64,000 nt of DNA from Solimonas sp047605265 (GTDB lineage: Bacteria > Pseudomonadota > Gammaproteobacteria > Nevskiales > Nevskiaceae): the NCBI GenBank assembly GCA_047605265.1, contig JASGFY010000001.1:49380-113379 (forward strand), read 5' to 3'. The position numbers were made by a program, and so were the translations under genes. Below are positions 19,838-28,630 of the stretch, piece after piece (position 1 is the first letter of the stretch; each line of letters begins with the position of its first letter). Below the pieces are notes generated by a model. That model worked only from the letters and a program-made list of their open reading frames with translations, made no database searches and was not told the DNA's origin.

Positions 19838-21517
19838 ATGGCGACCCAAAATACGTTGGTCAAAGTGACGGTGCCCGACATCGGCAACTATCACGACGTG
19901 CCGGTGATCGAGCTGCTGGTCAAGGACGGCGACAGCGTTGAGAAGGACGCGATCCTGCTCGTGCTCGAATCCGACAAGTCGACGCTCGAGGTGCCGGCGC
20001 CGGATGCCGGCGTCGTGCGCGGCCTGAAGCTCAAGGTCGGCGACAAGGTATCGCAGGGCACCGAGATCTGCGCGCTCGAAAGCGCTGCCGCCCCGGCCGC
20101 AGCGCCGGCGCCCGCGGCGAAGACGGAGGCCGCACCCCCGCCGTCCGCCGAAGCGAAGGCCGAAAGCGCCGCCCCGGCGGTAGCGAGCACCCCGGCCGCC
20201 GCGCAGACGCAGTCCGCGCCGAACGGCGGCGCCGGCCTCGTCGAGGTGACGATCCCGGACATCGGCAATTATCACGACGTGCCAGTGATCGAGCTGCTGG
20301 TGAAGGACGGCGACAGCATCGAGAAGGACACGATCCTGCTCGTGCTCGAATCCGACAAGTCGACGCTCGAGGTGCCGGCGCCGGCGTCGGGCACCGTGCA
20401 GGGCCTCAAGCTGAAAGTCGGCGACAAGGTGTCGCAGGGCACGCCGGTCTGCACGCTGGTCGGCGCGCGCGCGACCACGCCCGCGGCTGTGCCTGCACCC
20501 GCAGCGAACCCGCCGCCGGCGACGCCGGCACCGAAGGCCGTGCAGGCCGTCGTCACCGACGCCGCGCCGGCGCCGCTCCCGGCGAAGGCGAGCAGCGACG
20601 GCTCGCAGGTCCCGTACGCCGGTCCGGCGACGCGCAAGTTCGCGCGCGAGCTGGGCGTCGATCTCGCGCAGGTCAAAGGCAGCGGCACGCGCGGCCGCAT
20701 CGTCATCGAGGACGTGCAGGCCTTCGTCAAGCAGCGCCTCGCGCAGCCGGTGCCGGTGGCGACCGCTGCGGCCGCGCCGTCGGGCGGCGCGGGCATTCCG
20801 CCGATTCCGGCCGTCGACTTCTCGCAGTTCGGCGCGATCGAGAACAAGCCGCTGGCGCGCATCCGCAAGATCTCGGCGGCGCATCTGCATCGCGCGTGGC
20901 TGAACATCCCGCACGTCACGCAGACCGACGAGGCCGACATCACCGAGCTCGAAGCGTTCCGCAAGGCGCAGAGCGACGAAGGCGGCGTCAAGCTGACGCT
21001 GCTGCCGTTCATCATCAAGGCGGTGACGGTCGCGCTGAAGACGTATCCGGAGTTCAACAGCTCGCTGGCCGCCGACGGCGAGAGCATCGTCCTCAAGAAG
21101 TACTTCCACATCGGCTTCGCCGCCGACACGCCGAACGGCCTCGTCGTGCCGGTCGTGCGCGACGCCGACCAGAAGGGCATCGTGCAGCTCGCGCAGGAGA
21201 CCGCCGAGCTGGCGAAGAAGGCGCGCGACGGCAAACTCAAGCCGGACGACATGCGCGGCGGCTGCTTCTCGATCTCGTCGCTCGGCGGCATCGGCGGCAG
21301 CCACTTCACGCCGATCGTCAACGCGCCGGAAGTCGGCATCCTCGGCGTGTCGAAGAGCCAGATCAAGCCGGTGTGGGACGGCAAGGCCTTCCAGCCGCGC
21401 CTGCTGTGCCCGCTGTCGCTGTCGTACGATCATCGCGTGATCGACGGCGCCTACGCGGCGCGCTTCATCGTGCTCTTGACCAAACTGCTGTCCGATCTAC
21501 GCCGACTCTCGCTGTAA
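19838..21517 (+). CDS. aceF: Pyruvate dehydrogenase E2 (dihydrolipoyl acetyltransferase)
   Basis: Core acetyltransferase of the pyruvate dehydrogenase complex, 559 residues. Two lipoyl domains (about residues 5-80 and 130-208) carry lipoylated lysines in SDKS at K47 and K174. Ala/Pro-rich linkers follow each. The peripheral subunit-binding domain (about 266-300, ATRKFARELGVDL) precedes the catalytic domain, which ends with YDHRVIDG (catalytic H532 and D536). The two lipoyl domains are nearly identical in DNA as well as protein. A strong terminator follows the stop codon. Confidence 0.97.
   Translation: MATQNTLVKVTVPDIGNYHDVPVIELLVKDGDSVEKDAILLVLESDKSTLEVPAPDAGVVRGLKLKVGDKVSQGTEICALESAAAPAAAPAPAAKTEAAPPPSAEAKAESAAPAVASTPAAAQTQSAPNGGAGLVEVTIPDIGNYHDVPVIELLVKDGDSIEKDTILLVLESDKSTLEVPAPASGTVQGLKLKVGDKVSQGTPVCTLVGARATTPAAVPAPAANPPPATPAPKAVQAVVTDAAPAPLPAKASSDGSQVPYAGPATRKFARELGVDLAQVKGSGTRGRIVIEDVQAFVKQRLAQPVPVATAAAAPSGGAGIPPIPAVDFSQFGAIENKPLARIRKISAAHLHRAWLNIPHVTQTDEADITELEAFRKAQSDEGGVKLTLLPFIIKAVTVALKTYPEFNSSLAADGESIVLKKYFHIGFAADTPNGLVVPVVRDADQKGIVQLAQETAELAKKARDGKLKPDDMRGGCFSISSLGGIGGSHFTPIVNAPEVGILGVSKSQIKPVWDGKAFQPRLLCPLSLSYDHRVIDGAYAARFIVLLTKLLSDLRRLSL
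19871..20062 (+). repeat. Lipoyl-domain repeat unit 1
   Basis: First of two direct repeats within aceF, offset by 381 bases. Bases 19951-20003 are identical over 53 positions to 20332-20384, including synonymous sites, which points to recent duplication or gene conversion between the lipoyl domains. Confidence 0.85.
20252..20443 (+). repeat. Lipoyl-domain repeat unit 2
   Basis: Second copy of the aceF lipoyl-domain repeat. It contains the 53-base block at 20332-20384 identical to the block in unit 1; differences cluster near the domain start and in the linker. Confidence 0.85.
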
Positions 21518-21526
21518 GCACAGGCA

Positions 21527-21557
21527 GACCCCGCCATGCTCGCTGGCGGGGTCTTTC
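21527..21557 (+). terminator. Intrinsic terminator after aceF
   Basis: A 10-bp perfect stem (GACCCCGCCA with TGGCGGGGTC), 7-base loop and a following TTTCTCTT tract, nine bases after the aceF stop codon. Confidence 0.88.
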
Positions 21558-21596
21558 TCTTCACGCTTCGTTCACGCCAGATCAGAGATCGAGCCC

Positions 21597-22055
21597 ATGG
21601 ACCTGCCGAGACACCAACTGACGATGACCGTGCTGATGACGCCGGACATGGTGAATTTCTCCGGCAAGGTGCACGGCGGCCACATCCTCAAACTGCTCGA
21701 TCAGGTCGCCTACGCCTGCGCGAGCCGCTATGCCGGCAGTTACGTCGTCACGCTGTCGGTCGATCGCGTGATGTTCCGCCAGCCGGTCAACGTCGGCGAG
21801 CTGGTGACCTTCCTGGCCTGCGTGAACTACACCGGACGCACGTCGATGGAAGTCGGCATCAAGGTCGTCGCCGAGGACATCCGCAGCAATACCGTGCGCC
21901 ACGCCAACAGCTGTTTCTTCACGATGGTCGCCGTCAACGAGAATGGCGAGCCGCAGACCGTGCCGCCGCTCGAAGCGCAGACCTCCGAAGAAAAACGTCG
22001 CTACGCCGCCGCGCAGCAGCGGCGCGCACAAAATCTTTCTTTGCCTCGGGGCTGA
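21597..22055 (+). CDS. Acyl-CoA thioesterase, YciA-like hotdog protein
   Basis: A 152-residue hotdog thioesterase. It has NFSGKVHGGHILKLLDQVAY, the glycine-rich active-site turn and catalytic Asp of the YciA/BACH family, then the long hydrophobic helix and strands (SVDRVMFRQPVNVGELV). It would hydrolyse acyl-CoA to free acid and CoA. It sits alone after the aceF terminator; a basic Gln/Arg-rich tail ends the protein. Chain-length preference cannot be read from the sequence. Confidence 0.9.
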   Translation: MDLPRHQLTMTVLMTPDMVNFSGKVHGGHILKLLDQVAYACASRYAGSYVVTLSVDRVMFRQPVNVGELVTFLACVNYTGRTSMEVGIKVVAEDIRSNTVRHANSCFFTMVAVNENGEPQTVPPLEAQTSEEKRRYAAAQQRRAQNLSLPRG

Positions 22056-22136
22056 GCCATTAACTGAATGGCGGCTGAAGCGCGCGCAAATTTTTGGATA
22101 GGCACTGCAGACCTGCGTTGCTAGACTCGGGTCGCT

Positions 22137-22745
22137 ATGAATCGCACGCTTCTTCTTAGCGCGCTGCTGCTGGCAGCGCCTCTCGCTTACGCACAATCGA
22201 ATTCTTCCAGCGGCAACGCGCAGTACATTTCCGACGACGTATCCGTCGTCCTGCGCGAGCAGCCGAGCAACGACGGCGCGCCGGTCGGCTCGCTGCACAG
22301 CGGCGACAAAGTCACGGTGCTCGAGTCGCTGGGCGCGCAGAGCTTCGCGCGCGTGCGCACGAGCGACGGGCGCGAAGGCTGGATGACGGCGCGCTATCTG
22401 TCTCCGCAGCCGGCCGCCAAGGATCGTCTGCAGAAAATGAAGAGCGATCTCGATGCTGCGCAGAACGAGATCAAATCCCTGCAGGATCAGTTGAAGTCTG
22501 CACAGGCGCAGCTGGAGAAGGCGCGTCCGGCCTTCGAGCTGTCGCAGGACAACGATCGCTTGAAAACCGAACTGGCGGCCAAGGAACGAGCCACCGACGC
22601 GGCGATGCAGAAGTACGATCAGGCGCGCGTGCAGCGGGCGACTCTGCTGACCGGCGCCGGACTGCTCGCCGGCGGCGTTATGGTCGGCCTGCTGCTGCCG
22701 TGGCTGCTGCAGAATCGCCGCCGCCGCCGTTACGGGGATTTCTAG
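22137..22745 (+). CDS. SH3-domain protein with C-terminal membrane anchor (TIGR04211/YgiM-like)
   Basis: 202 residues. A cleavable signal peptide ends near AYAQS, followed by a bacterial SH3 domain (about 28-95, VVLREQPSNDGAPVGSL...ARVRTSDGREGWM), a coiled-coil (about 98-165, heptad-like DRLQKMKSDLDAAQNEIKSL) and one C-terminal transmembrane helix with a basic cytoplasmic end NRRRRRYG. This is the YgiM-type layout. It is thought to sit in the periplasm, tethered to the inner membrane; function is not established. Confidence 0.85.
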   Translation: MNRTLLLSALLLAAPLAYAQSNSSSGNAQYISDDVSVVLREQPSNDGAPVGSLHSGDKVTVLESLGAQSFARVRTSDGREGWMTARYLSPQPAAKDRLQKMKSDLDAAQNEIKSLQDQLKSAQAQLEKARPAFELSQDNDRLKTELAAKERATDAAMQKYDQARVQRATLLTGAGLLAGGVMVGLLLPWLLQNRRRRRYGDF

Positions 22746-22869
22746 CCTTTCCGCAAGCCCTGCCCAGGGCTCAAAGACGTCGTCGATTCCCTGCAAAGAC
22801 GGGAATTCCCGCTTTTCAAGCACCCGGCGACGCGGCAAGCTGCGCACCCGCAACCGCTGTGTCGCGCCC

Positions 22870-23754
22870 ATGTCGCCGTCGCTGAAGGCCCCGCTGCAAA
22901 TCCATTTCTGCGTGCTGCTGTGGGGCTTCACGCCGATCCTCGGCAAGGCGATCGCGATGCCGGCGCTGGCGCTGGTGACCTGGCGCATGCTGCTGGTCGC
23001 CGCGATCCTGCTGCTGCTGCCGCGCGTCTGGCGCGGCCTTGCGGCGATGCCGGCGCGACTCCTGCGCGCGTACGCGGCGATCGGCGTCATCGTCTCGTTG
23101 CACTGGTTCACGTTCTATGCGGCGATCAAGCTGGCCAACGCGTCGGTCGCCGCGACCTGCCTCGCGTTCGCGCCGGTGTTTCTCGCGCTGATCGAGCCGT
23201 TCATCGCGCAGCGTCGGCCGGATCTGCGCGAGCTGGTCGTCGCCCTGGTCGCGATGCCCGGCGTCGCCCTCGTCGGCGGCGGCCTGCCACAGGGCATGTA
23301 CACGGGCTTCGCGGTCGGCGTGCTGTCGGCGCTGCTGGTCGCCGTGTTCGGCTCGTTCAACAAGCGCTACGTCGAGCAGGCCGATTCGGTGGTCGTGACG
23401 ACCATTGAACTCGGTGTCGGCGGCCTGTTCCTCGCGCTGCTCGCGCCGCTGTTCGGCGGCTGGGGACAACTGGTCGACGTGCCGGCGTCGCGTGACGTTC
23501 TGCTGCTGCTCGTGCTCGTCGTGTTCTGCACGCTGGCGCCGTTCACGATCTATCTGCTCGCGCTGCGCAAGCTCAGCGCGTTCGCGGCGCAGCTGTCGGT
23601 CAATCTCGAACCGCTGTACGCAATCATCCTCGCCGCGCTGCTGTTCGGCGAACAGCGCGAACTCGGCGTGTCGTTCTATTTCGGCGCGGCGATCCTGCTC
23701 GCGTCGGTGCTGATTCATCCTTGGCTCGCGCAACGCGCTCGCGGCGGGTATTAA
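22870..23754 (+). CDS. DMT-superfamily (EamA) transporter
   Basis: 294 residues with about ten transmembrane helices arranged as two EamA repeats. The first repeat begins HFCVLLWGFTPILGKAI and the second follows GMYTGFAVGVLSALLVAVFGSFNK. Members export metabolites or amino acids; the substrate is not predictable here. It converges on the M1 peptidase gene with only six bases between the stop codons. Confidence 0.88.
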   Translation: MSPSLKAPLQIHFCVLLWGFTPILGKAIAMPALALVTWRMLLVAAILLLLPRVWRGLAAMPARLLRAYAAIGVIVSLHWFTFYAAIKLANASVAATCLAFAPVFLALIEPFIAQRRPDLRELVVALVAMPGVALVGGGLPQGMYTGFAVGVLSALLVAVFGSFNKRYVEQADSVVVTTIELGVGGLFLALLAPLFGGWGQLVDVPASRDVLLLLVLVVFCTLAPFTIYLLALRKLSAFAAQLSVNLEPLYAIILAALLFGEQRELGVSFYFGAAILLASVLIHPWLAQRARGGY

Positions 23755-23760
23755 GCATAC

Positions 23761-25638
23761 TCAGCCTGCCTTCGCCAGCAGTTTCTCGATCATGTCCTGC
23801 GCGATCGGGTGGTAGCGGTCCTTCCACTTGGCGTAGATCGCTTTCGCGCGCGCGCGGCCTTCCGGGGTCTGCACCAGTTCCTTGTAGATCGGCCGGATCA
23901 ACAGCATGCGGCCGACTTCGCCGAGATACGCTTCGGTGCCGGCCTTGGCCGGCTGGTAGTGATTCGCCGTCGCGATCTTCCACCAGTGGCCGGCGACGAT
24001 CTGGTTGTGCGTCTTCGAGAAGCCGAACGCCGCATCGAGTTCGGCGAGCTGCGCCGTCTTCAAGGCCGGCAGCGTGTCGAGGAAGTATTCCCACTGGTGC
24101 GTCGTCCAGGTCTTCGTGTCGAGCCCGGCGGCCGGCGTCCTGCCGGCGAGCCAGGCGTCGCGCTGCGCGTCGACCTTGTCGAACGCGTCAGACTGCGGCC
24201 ACACGGTGTCGGCCGGCATCGCCGGCGCGTGCAGCCAGGCATCGATCTCGGCGTCGCTCAACGTGCCGGGCTTCTGCGGCATCAGCCGGGCGTGTAGGTC
24301 GTCGACGAAAGCCTGCGTGCGCACGCTCTGGAAGGCGTGCTTGTTGAACCAGCCGTTCAGGAAGGCGTCGACGACCGGACGCGTGAACTTCGCTTCGAGA
24401 TAATCGAGGAACAGGTTGCCGCGCGCGTACGGCACGTCGGATAGGCCGTCGTCCGGATCGCGGCCGACGAGGTCCGGCGTCAGCGTCTTGTCGTCGTCGC
24501 GCTCGAGGTCGGCGAGCGCGTCCTTGAGGTTTTTCGCCGACAGCGCGCGCTCCTGCTGCGCGGCGTCGAGGCCGTAGACGTCTTCGACGATGCGAAAGGT
24601 CGCGTGCTCGGTGAAGCCCTCGTTGAGCCAGATGTCGGCCCAGGTGGCGTTCGTCACCAGATTGCCCGACCACGAATGCGCCATTTCGTGCGCGACCAGC
24701 GAGACCAGCGACTTGTCGCCGGCGATGACCGTCGGCGAGGCGAACGTCAGGCGCGGATTCTCCATGCCACCGAACGGGAAGCTCGGCGGCAGGATCAGCA
24801 GGTCGTAACGGCCCCAGCGATACGGGCCGTACAGCGCCTCGCAGCGCTGCAGCATCTTCTCGGTGTCCTCGAATTCTCTGGCCGCGGCGTCGACGACGCC
24901 GGGGTCGGCGTAGACGCCGGTGCGCGGGCCGGTGGCGCGGAAGTCGAGATCGCCGACGGCGATCGCGATCAGGTACGAGGGAATGCGCTGCGGCATCCTG
25001 AAGCGATAGCTGCCGCTTTTCGGCGCCTGGGCGTCGTTGTCGGCGCTCATCACCGCGCGCAGCGCCTTGGGCGTGGTGATGTGCGCGCTGTAGGTCTGGC
25101 GCACCTGCGGCGTGTCCTGCAGCGGAATCCAGCTGCGCGCGTGGATAGCCTCGGACTGGCTGAACAGGAACGGATGCTTTTTGCCGGCCGTCTGCGCCGG
25201 CGTCAGCCACTGCAGGCCCGAGGCCTGCGGCCGCGTCGCGTAGTGCACGCGCACCTGATCGGCACCCTTCGGGATTTTGATCACGAGCGCGCTGCCGAGG
25301 ATCGCGTCGCGCGGCGCCAGCTCGAACGCGGTCTTCGCGAACGTGCCGGCGTGGCCGGCCTCGACGGCGCCGATGTCGAGATCGCGCGTGTCGAGCACGA
25401 CGGTATCGGCCTTGGCGTTGAGGCGATCGAACGTCAGCTCGGCGCTGCCGCGCAGCACGCGGTGCTCGAAATCGACGGCGAGATCGAGTGCGACGTCGTT
25501 CGTGCGGAAGTCCTGCGTGTTGGCGTACGAATGCGGGTCGCCGCGCTTCGCGGCATCGGGCAAGACGACAGAGGCCATGGCAGGTCCGGACAGAAAGGGG
25601 ATCAAGGCGGCGGCAAGGGGCGAGCGGAGACGAAGCAT
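23761..25638 (-). CDS. M1-family metallopeptidase, leukotriene-A4-hydrolase-like aminopeptidase
   Basis: 625 residues with an N-terminal signal sequence (MLRLRSPLAAALIPFLSGPAMAS). The exopeptidase motif GGMENPR is followed by the zinc motif HEMAHSW (about residue 317) with the third ligand Glu 18 residues after the motif in WLNEGFTEH. The C-terminal helical domain is of the leukotriene A4 hydrolase type. A secreted or periplasmic zinc aminopeptidase is expected. It starts 137 bases from the divergent small lipoprotein gene. Confidence 0.93.
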   Translation of the reverse strand: MLRLRSPLAAALIPFLSGPAMASVVLPDAAKRGDPHSYANTQDFRTNDVALDLAVDFEHRVLRGSAELTFDRLNAKADTVVLDTRDLDIGAVEAGHAGTFAKTAFELAPRDAILGSALVIKIPKGADQVRVHYATRPQASGLQWLTPAQTAGKKHPFLFSQSEAIHARSWIPLQDTPQVRQTYSAHITTPKALRAVMSADNDAQAPKSGSYRFRMPQRIPSYLIAIAVGDLDFRATGPRTGVYADPGVVDAAAREFEDTEKMLQRCEALYGPYRWGRYDLLILPPSFPFGGMENPRLTFASPTVIAGDKSLVSLVAHEMAHSWSGNLVTNATWADIWLNEGFTEHATFRIVEDVYGLDAAQQERALSAKNLKDALADLERDDDKTLTPDLVGRDPDDGLSDVPYARGNLFLDYLEAKFTRPVVDAFLNGWFNKHAFQSVRTQAFVDDLHARLMPQKPGTLSDAEIDAWLHAPAMPADTVWPQSDAFDKVDAQRDAWLAGRTPAAGLDTKTWTTHQWEYFLDTLPALKTAQLAELDAAFGFSKTHNQIVAGHWWKIATANHYQPAKAGTEAYLGEVGRMLLIRPIYKELVQTPEGRARAKAIYAKWKDRYHPIAQDMIEKLLAKAG

Positions 25639-25775
25639 GGCATGGGCCTGACTCGGGGGACGACGCGATCTTAGCGAAGCGTCGCCGCCGTCGCGCCAGG
25701 TTTACCCGCGCCCGCGCCAGCGGTGCATACTGCATGCGGCTCGACCGCTGCCCCGGCCGTCCACGGAGAATCCGC

Positions 25776-26066
25776 ATGCGTCGTCTGCTCTGCGCTGCCC
25801 TGATCGTCGCCGCCGGCCTCGCCGCCGCCTGCCACCATGCAGCGACGACCGATCCCGAGCCCGCCGCCGGTTTCGTGACCGACATGGACGCTTTCAGGGC
25901 CTTTGTCGCCACGCATCCGACGCCGGAGCAGTTCCGCAAGGGTTACCCGGACGTGACGCTGATCCTGCCGGGCCAGATCGCGACGCGCGAATTGCGCATG
26001 AACAACAGCCGCTACTTCGCCGAGCTGGACAGCGAGGGCAGGATCACGGGCGGGAAATTCAGGTAG
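25776..26066 (+). CDS. Small putative lipoprotein
   Basis: 96 residues, unrecognised family. The N-terminus MRRLLCAALIVAAGLAAAC is a signal sequence ending in a lipobox-like AAAC, so Cys19 may be lipidated. The mature part includes DMDAFRAFVATHPTPEQF, RKGYPDVTLILPG and ends in a Gly-Lys-Phe-Arg tail. GGAG lies about eight bases upstream of the ATG. A bidirectional terminator follows after 27 bases. The lipobox has Ala rather than Leu at -3, so lipidation is likely but not certain. Confidence 0.7.
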   Translation: MRRLLCAALIVAAGLAAACHHAATTDPEPAAGFVTDMDAFRAFVATHPTPEQFRKGYPDVTLILPGQIATRELRMNNSRYFAELDSEGRITGGKFR

Positions 26067-26093
26067 GCGGGCATGTGGACGGGATGGGCAAAG

Positions 26094-26121
26094 AAAAGGC
26101 GCGTCGATGACGCGCCTTCTT
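26094..26121. terminator. Bidirectional intrinsic terminator
   Basis: Stem AAGGCGCGTC / GACGCGCCTT with a 3-base loop. An A-rich stretch precedes and CTTCTT follows, so it can serve both the plus-strand lipoprotein gene and the minus-strand YceI operon ending at 26142. Confidence 0.8.
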
Positions 26122-26141
26122 CGCGACGGTGGACGGCAGGG

Positions 26142-26705
26142 TTACCGCTTGACCGCCTCGACCTCGATCGTCAGCTCGACCTCGTCACCGACCAGCGGCA
26201 CGTAGGTGGAGATGCCCCAGTCGGAACGCTTGATCTTCGCTTCGAGCTCGGCGCCGCAGGCCGGTTTCTTCGTCATCGGGTGATCCTTGCAGACGAAATG
26301 CTCCACCTCGAGCGTCACCGGCTTGGTGACGCCGTGCATCGTCAGGTCGCCGGTCACTTCGGCCGGCTTGTCGCCGTCGAACTTGAAGCGGGTCGACTGG
26401 AAGGTGATGGTCGGGTACTTCGCGGCGTCGAAGAACTCCGGGGCCTTCAGATGTTCGTTGAGCTTGTCGACGCCGGTCGAGATCGAACCCACGTCGATCG
26501 TCACGTCGACGCTGCCGCTCTTCTTCGCAGTGTCGATCGTCGCCGCGCCGCTGGTCTTGTTGAACTGGCCGTGGAAGGTCGAGAAACCGAGATGGCTGAT
26601 CGCGAAGCGCGGGAAGGTGTGATTCGGATCGAAATCGTAGGTGTCGGCGGCCGTGGCGGCGAACGAGCTCGCGGCGAGCGCGGCGGCGAGGAGCAGTTTT
26701 TTCAT
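26142..26705 (-). CDS. YceI-family periplasmic protein (copy 2)
   Basis: 187 residues with a signal peptide (MKKLLLAAALAASSFAATA) and the YceI beta-barrel fold: DTYDFDPNHTFPRFAISHLG at the start, DVTIDVGSIST in the middle and KRSDWGIS near the end. YceI proteins bind isoprenoid quinones or similar lipids in the periplasm. It is the third gene of the run cytochrome b561 - YceI - YceI on the minus strand, 57 bases after the first YceI gene. Confidence 0.93.
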   Translation of the reverse strand: MKKLLLAAALAASSFAATAADTYDFDPNHTFPRFAISHLGFSTFHGQFNKTSGAATIDTAKKSGSVDVTIDVGSISTGVDKLNEHLKAPEFFDAAKYPTITFQSTRFKFDGDKPAEVTGDLTMHGVTKPVTLEVEHFVCKDHPMTKKPACGAELEAKIKRSDWGISTYVPLVGDEVELTIEVEAVKR

Positions 26706-26762
26706 CGGGAGGTCTCCAGTCGTGATGCTTCGGGTGATGACGTACGGCGAAGGTGGCGACGA

Positions 26763-27332
26763 TCAGGGCGTGGCCGGACCCAGCGTCAGGTGGAACGTGA
26801 CCGGCACGTCGTCGGCGACGACGTCGCCCTCGTTCCATTCGCCGCCGCCGATCGCGAAGTCGCTGCGCCTGACGCTGAACGCGCCGCTGGCCTGGAGGCT
26901 GCCGTCGGCCTGCGGCTCGGTCGTCAGCGGCACGGTGATCTCGCGCGACTTGCCGCGGATCGTCAGCTGGCCCTTGACCTCGTAGCGGTTGGCGGCGACG
27001 CCTTTCACGGACATGCTCTTGAACGTCGCCTTCGGGAAGTCGATCCTGTCGAGCCAGGGCTTGTCGACGGCGATCGCGTCGGCGTCGGCGTCGCCGGTGG
27101 TCAGGCTGGCGATGTCGACGGTCACTTCGGCCTTCGAGTTCTCGGGTTTGGCGGGATCGAGATCGATCGCCGCCGAGAACGTGCGGAACCGGCCCGACAC
27201 GGCGACGCCCATTTCCTTGACGCTGAAGTCGATGCGGCTTTTCGCGGCGATCAGCGGCCGCGGCGCGGCGATGGCGCTGCCGGCGACGAGCAGCAGCACG
27301 GCGGCAACGGCGAGGCGCGGGACGGTGGGCAT
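26763..27332 (-). CDS. YceI-family periplasmic protein (copy 1)
   Basis: 189 residues with a signal peptide (MPTVPRLAVAAVLLLVAGSAIAA) and YceI fold features: SRIDFSVKEMG near the start, EVTVDIASLTTGD in the middle and FSVRRSDFAIG late. It shares only the family pattern with its neighbour, so the pair is an old duplication. It follows cytochrome b561 by 28 bases; the association of b561 and YceI genes is conserved in many proteobacteria. Confidence 0.93.
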   Translation of the reverse strand: MPTVPRLAVAAVLLLVAGSAIAAPRPLIAAKSRIDFSVKEMGVAVSGRFRTFSAAIDLDPAKPENSKAEVTVDIASLTTGDADADAIAVDKPWLDRIDFPKATFKSMSVKGVAANRYEVKGQLTIRGKSREITVPLTTEPQADGSLQASGAFSVRRSDFAIGGGEWNEGDVVADDVPVTFHLTLGPATP

Positions 27333-27360
27333 GGTGGTTCTCCCGGAGCGTGAAGGACGA

Positions 27361-27912
27361 TCAGTGGCGCGTGAACGGCAGCATGCGCCGCAGCACGTCG
27401 TCGCGGTCGATGAGATGATGCTTGAGCGCGGCCGCGACGTGCAGCGCCAGCAGGCCGAGCAACAGCCAGGTCAGCGCGACGTGCACTTCGGTCAGCGCGG
27501 CGCCGAGCGGCGGGTTCTTGGCGAGCAGATCGGGAATCGGCAGCTTGCCGAGATAGACGGTCTGGAAGCCCTTCGCGGAACTCATCAGCCAGCCGGACAG
27601 CGGAATGGCGAACAGCAGCAGGTAAAGCAGGCGGTGCGTGATCTCGGCGGTGCGGCGTTCCCAGGCGCGCATCGTCTCCGGCAGCGGCGGCGGCCGGCGA
27701 TGGAGCCGCCACAGCACGCGCAGCACGGCGAGCGCGAACACGGTGACGCCGATCCACTTGTGATAATTGAACAGTTTCAGCTTGGCCGGCGACAGCTTCA
27801 TGCCGACCATCGTCCACGCCACGCCGTAGGCGGCGACGATCAGCAGCGCGACCAGCCAGTGGCCGAACCTGGCCGGAGCCGAGTACGACAGGGACTGCGC
27901 TGCGGGCGCCAT
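27361..27912 (-). CDS. Cytochrome b561
   Basis: 183 residues, four transmembrane helices, with conserved heme-ligand histidines in RFGHWL, NYHKWIG, EVHVAL and ALHVAAALKHH. It probably passes electrons between quinol and periplasmic partners. The ATG at 27912 is chosen over a start 51 bases upstream because GGAG precedes it by about eight bases. It heads the operon with two YceI genes. Confidence 0.92.
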   Translation of the reverse strand: MAPAAQSLSYSAPARFGHWLVALLIVAAYGVAWTMVGMKLSPAKLKLFNYHKWIGVTVFALAVLRVLWRLHRRPPPLPETMRAWERRTAEITHRLLYLLLFAIPLSGWLMSSAKGFQTVYLGKLPIPDLLAKNPPLGAALTEVHVALTWLLLGLLALHVAAALKHHLIDRDDVLRRMLPFTRH

Positions 27913-28056
27913 GTTTTTCTCCGCGCGTGATCGAGGGTCGATCGTAAGAGAAGGCCGCGACATGCCGATAGCGAGGAATTTCGGCAGGCCCGTTCAAGGA
28001 TGCTGAATATCGTCGATCATAGGCGCGTGCGCATCCCCGAACCTGTCGAACCCGTC

Positions 28057-28593
28057 ATGGCCGATGCCCTGTGCCGCAGCTTTCCGCCCGCAGCCGGCCG
28101 CGACGCGCGCGTGCTGATCCTCGGCTCGATGCCCGGCGTCGCGTCGCTGCAGGCGCAGCGTTACTACGCGCATCCGCGCAATCTGTTCTGGCCGTTCATG
28201 GGCGAACTGTTCGGTGCCGGTCCGACACTGCCGTACGCGGGTCGCCTGAAGCGGCTGCAGCGCTGCGGCGTCGCCGTCTGGGACGTGCTCGCCGCCTGCG
28301 AGCGGCCGGGCAGTCTCGACGGACGCATCGCGCGCGGCAGCGAAGTCGCCAACGACATCGCCGGTTTCCGCCGGGCGCATGCCGGGCTGGAGCGCATCTG
28401 TCTCAACGGCGGCAAGGCGGCCGAGGCGTTCGCCCGGCACGTGGTGAAGCCGCAGCCGGCCGCGGTCGCCGGCCTCGCGGTGGTCGCGCTGCCGTCGACG
28501 AGTCCCGCCAACGCCGGCCAGGCGCGCGCCGCCAAGCTCGCGGCGTGGCGCGCCGCGCTCGATCCGTACCTGCCCGGTTCAGCTTTTTCGTAG
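28057..28593 (+). CDS. DNA-deoxyinosine glycosylase
   Basis: A uracil-DNA-glycosylase superfamily enzyme of 178 residues. The motif VLILGSMPGVASLQAQRYYAHPRNLFW is the hallmark of the deoxyinosine glycosylase family, read here in two parts (LILGSMPG and YYAHPRNLFW), and LPSTSPANAG near the C-terminus is the second active-site motif. It excises deaminated bases such as hypoxanthine to start base excision repair. The start is uncertain: an in-frame ATG also lies at 28000, but 28057 gives the usual family length. Confidence 0.88.
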   Translation: MADALCRSFPPAAGRDARVLILGSMPGVASLQAQRYYAHPRNLFWPFMGELFGAGPTLPYAGRLKRLQRCGVAVWDVLAACERPGSLDGRIARGSEVANDIAGFRRAHAGLERICLNGGKAAEAFARHVVKPQPAAVAGLAVVALPSTSPANAGQARAAKLAAWRAALDPYLPGSAFS

Positions 28594-28630
28594 GACAATC
28601 TCCGTCCCTGTGCCGGACGAGAGCCGTTCC

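Noticed and set aside
22786..22820. Possible terminator after the SH3-domain gene (CGGGAATTCCCG then CTTTT)
   Set aside because: The stem is only a self-complementary 12-mer without a loop and the T-tract is short.
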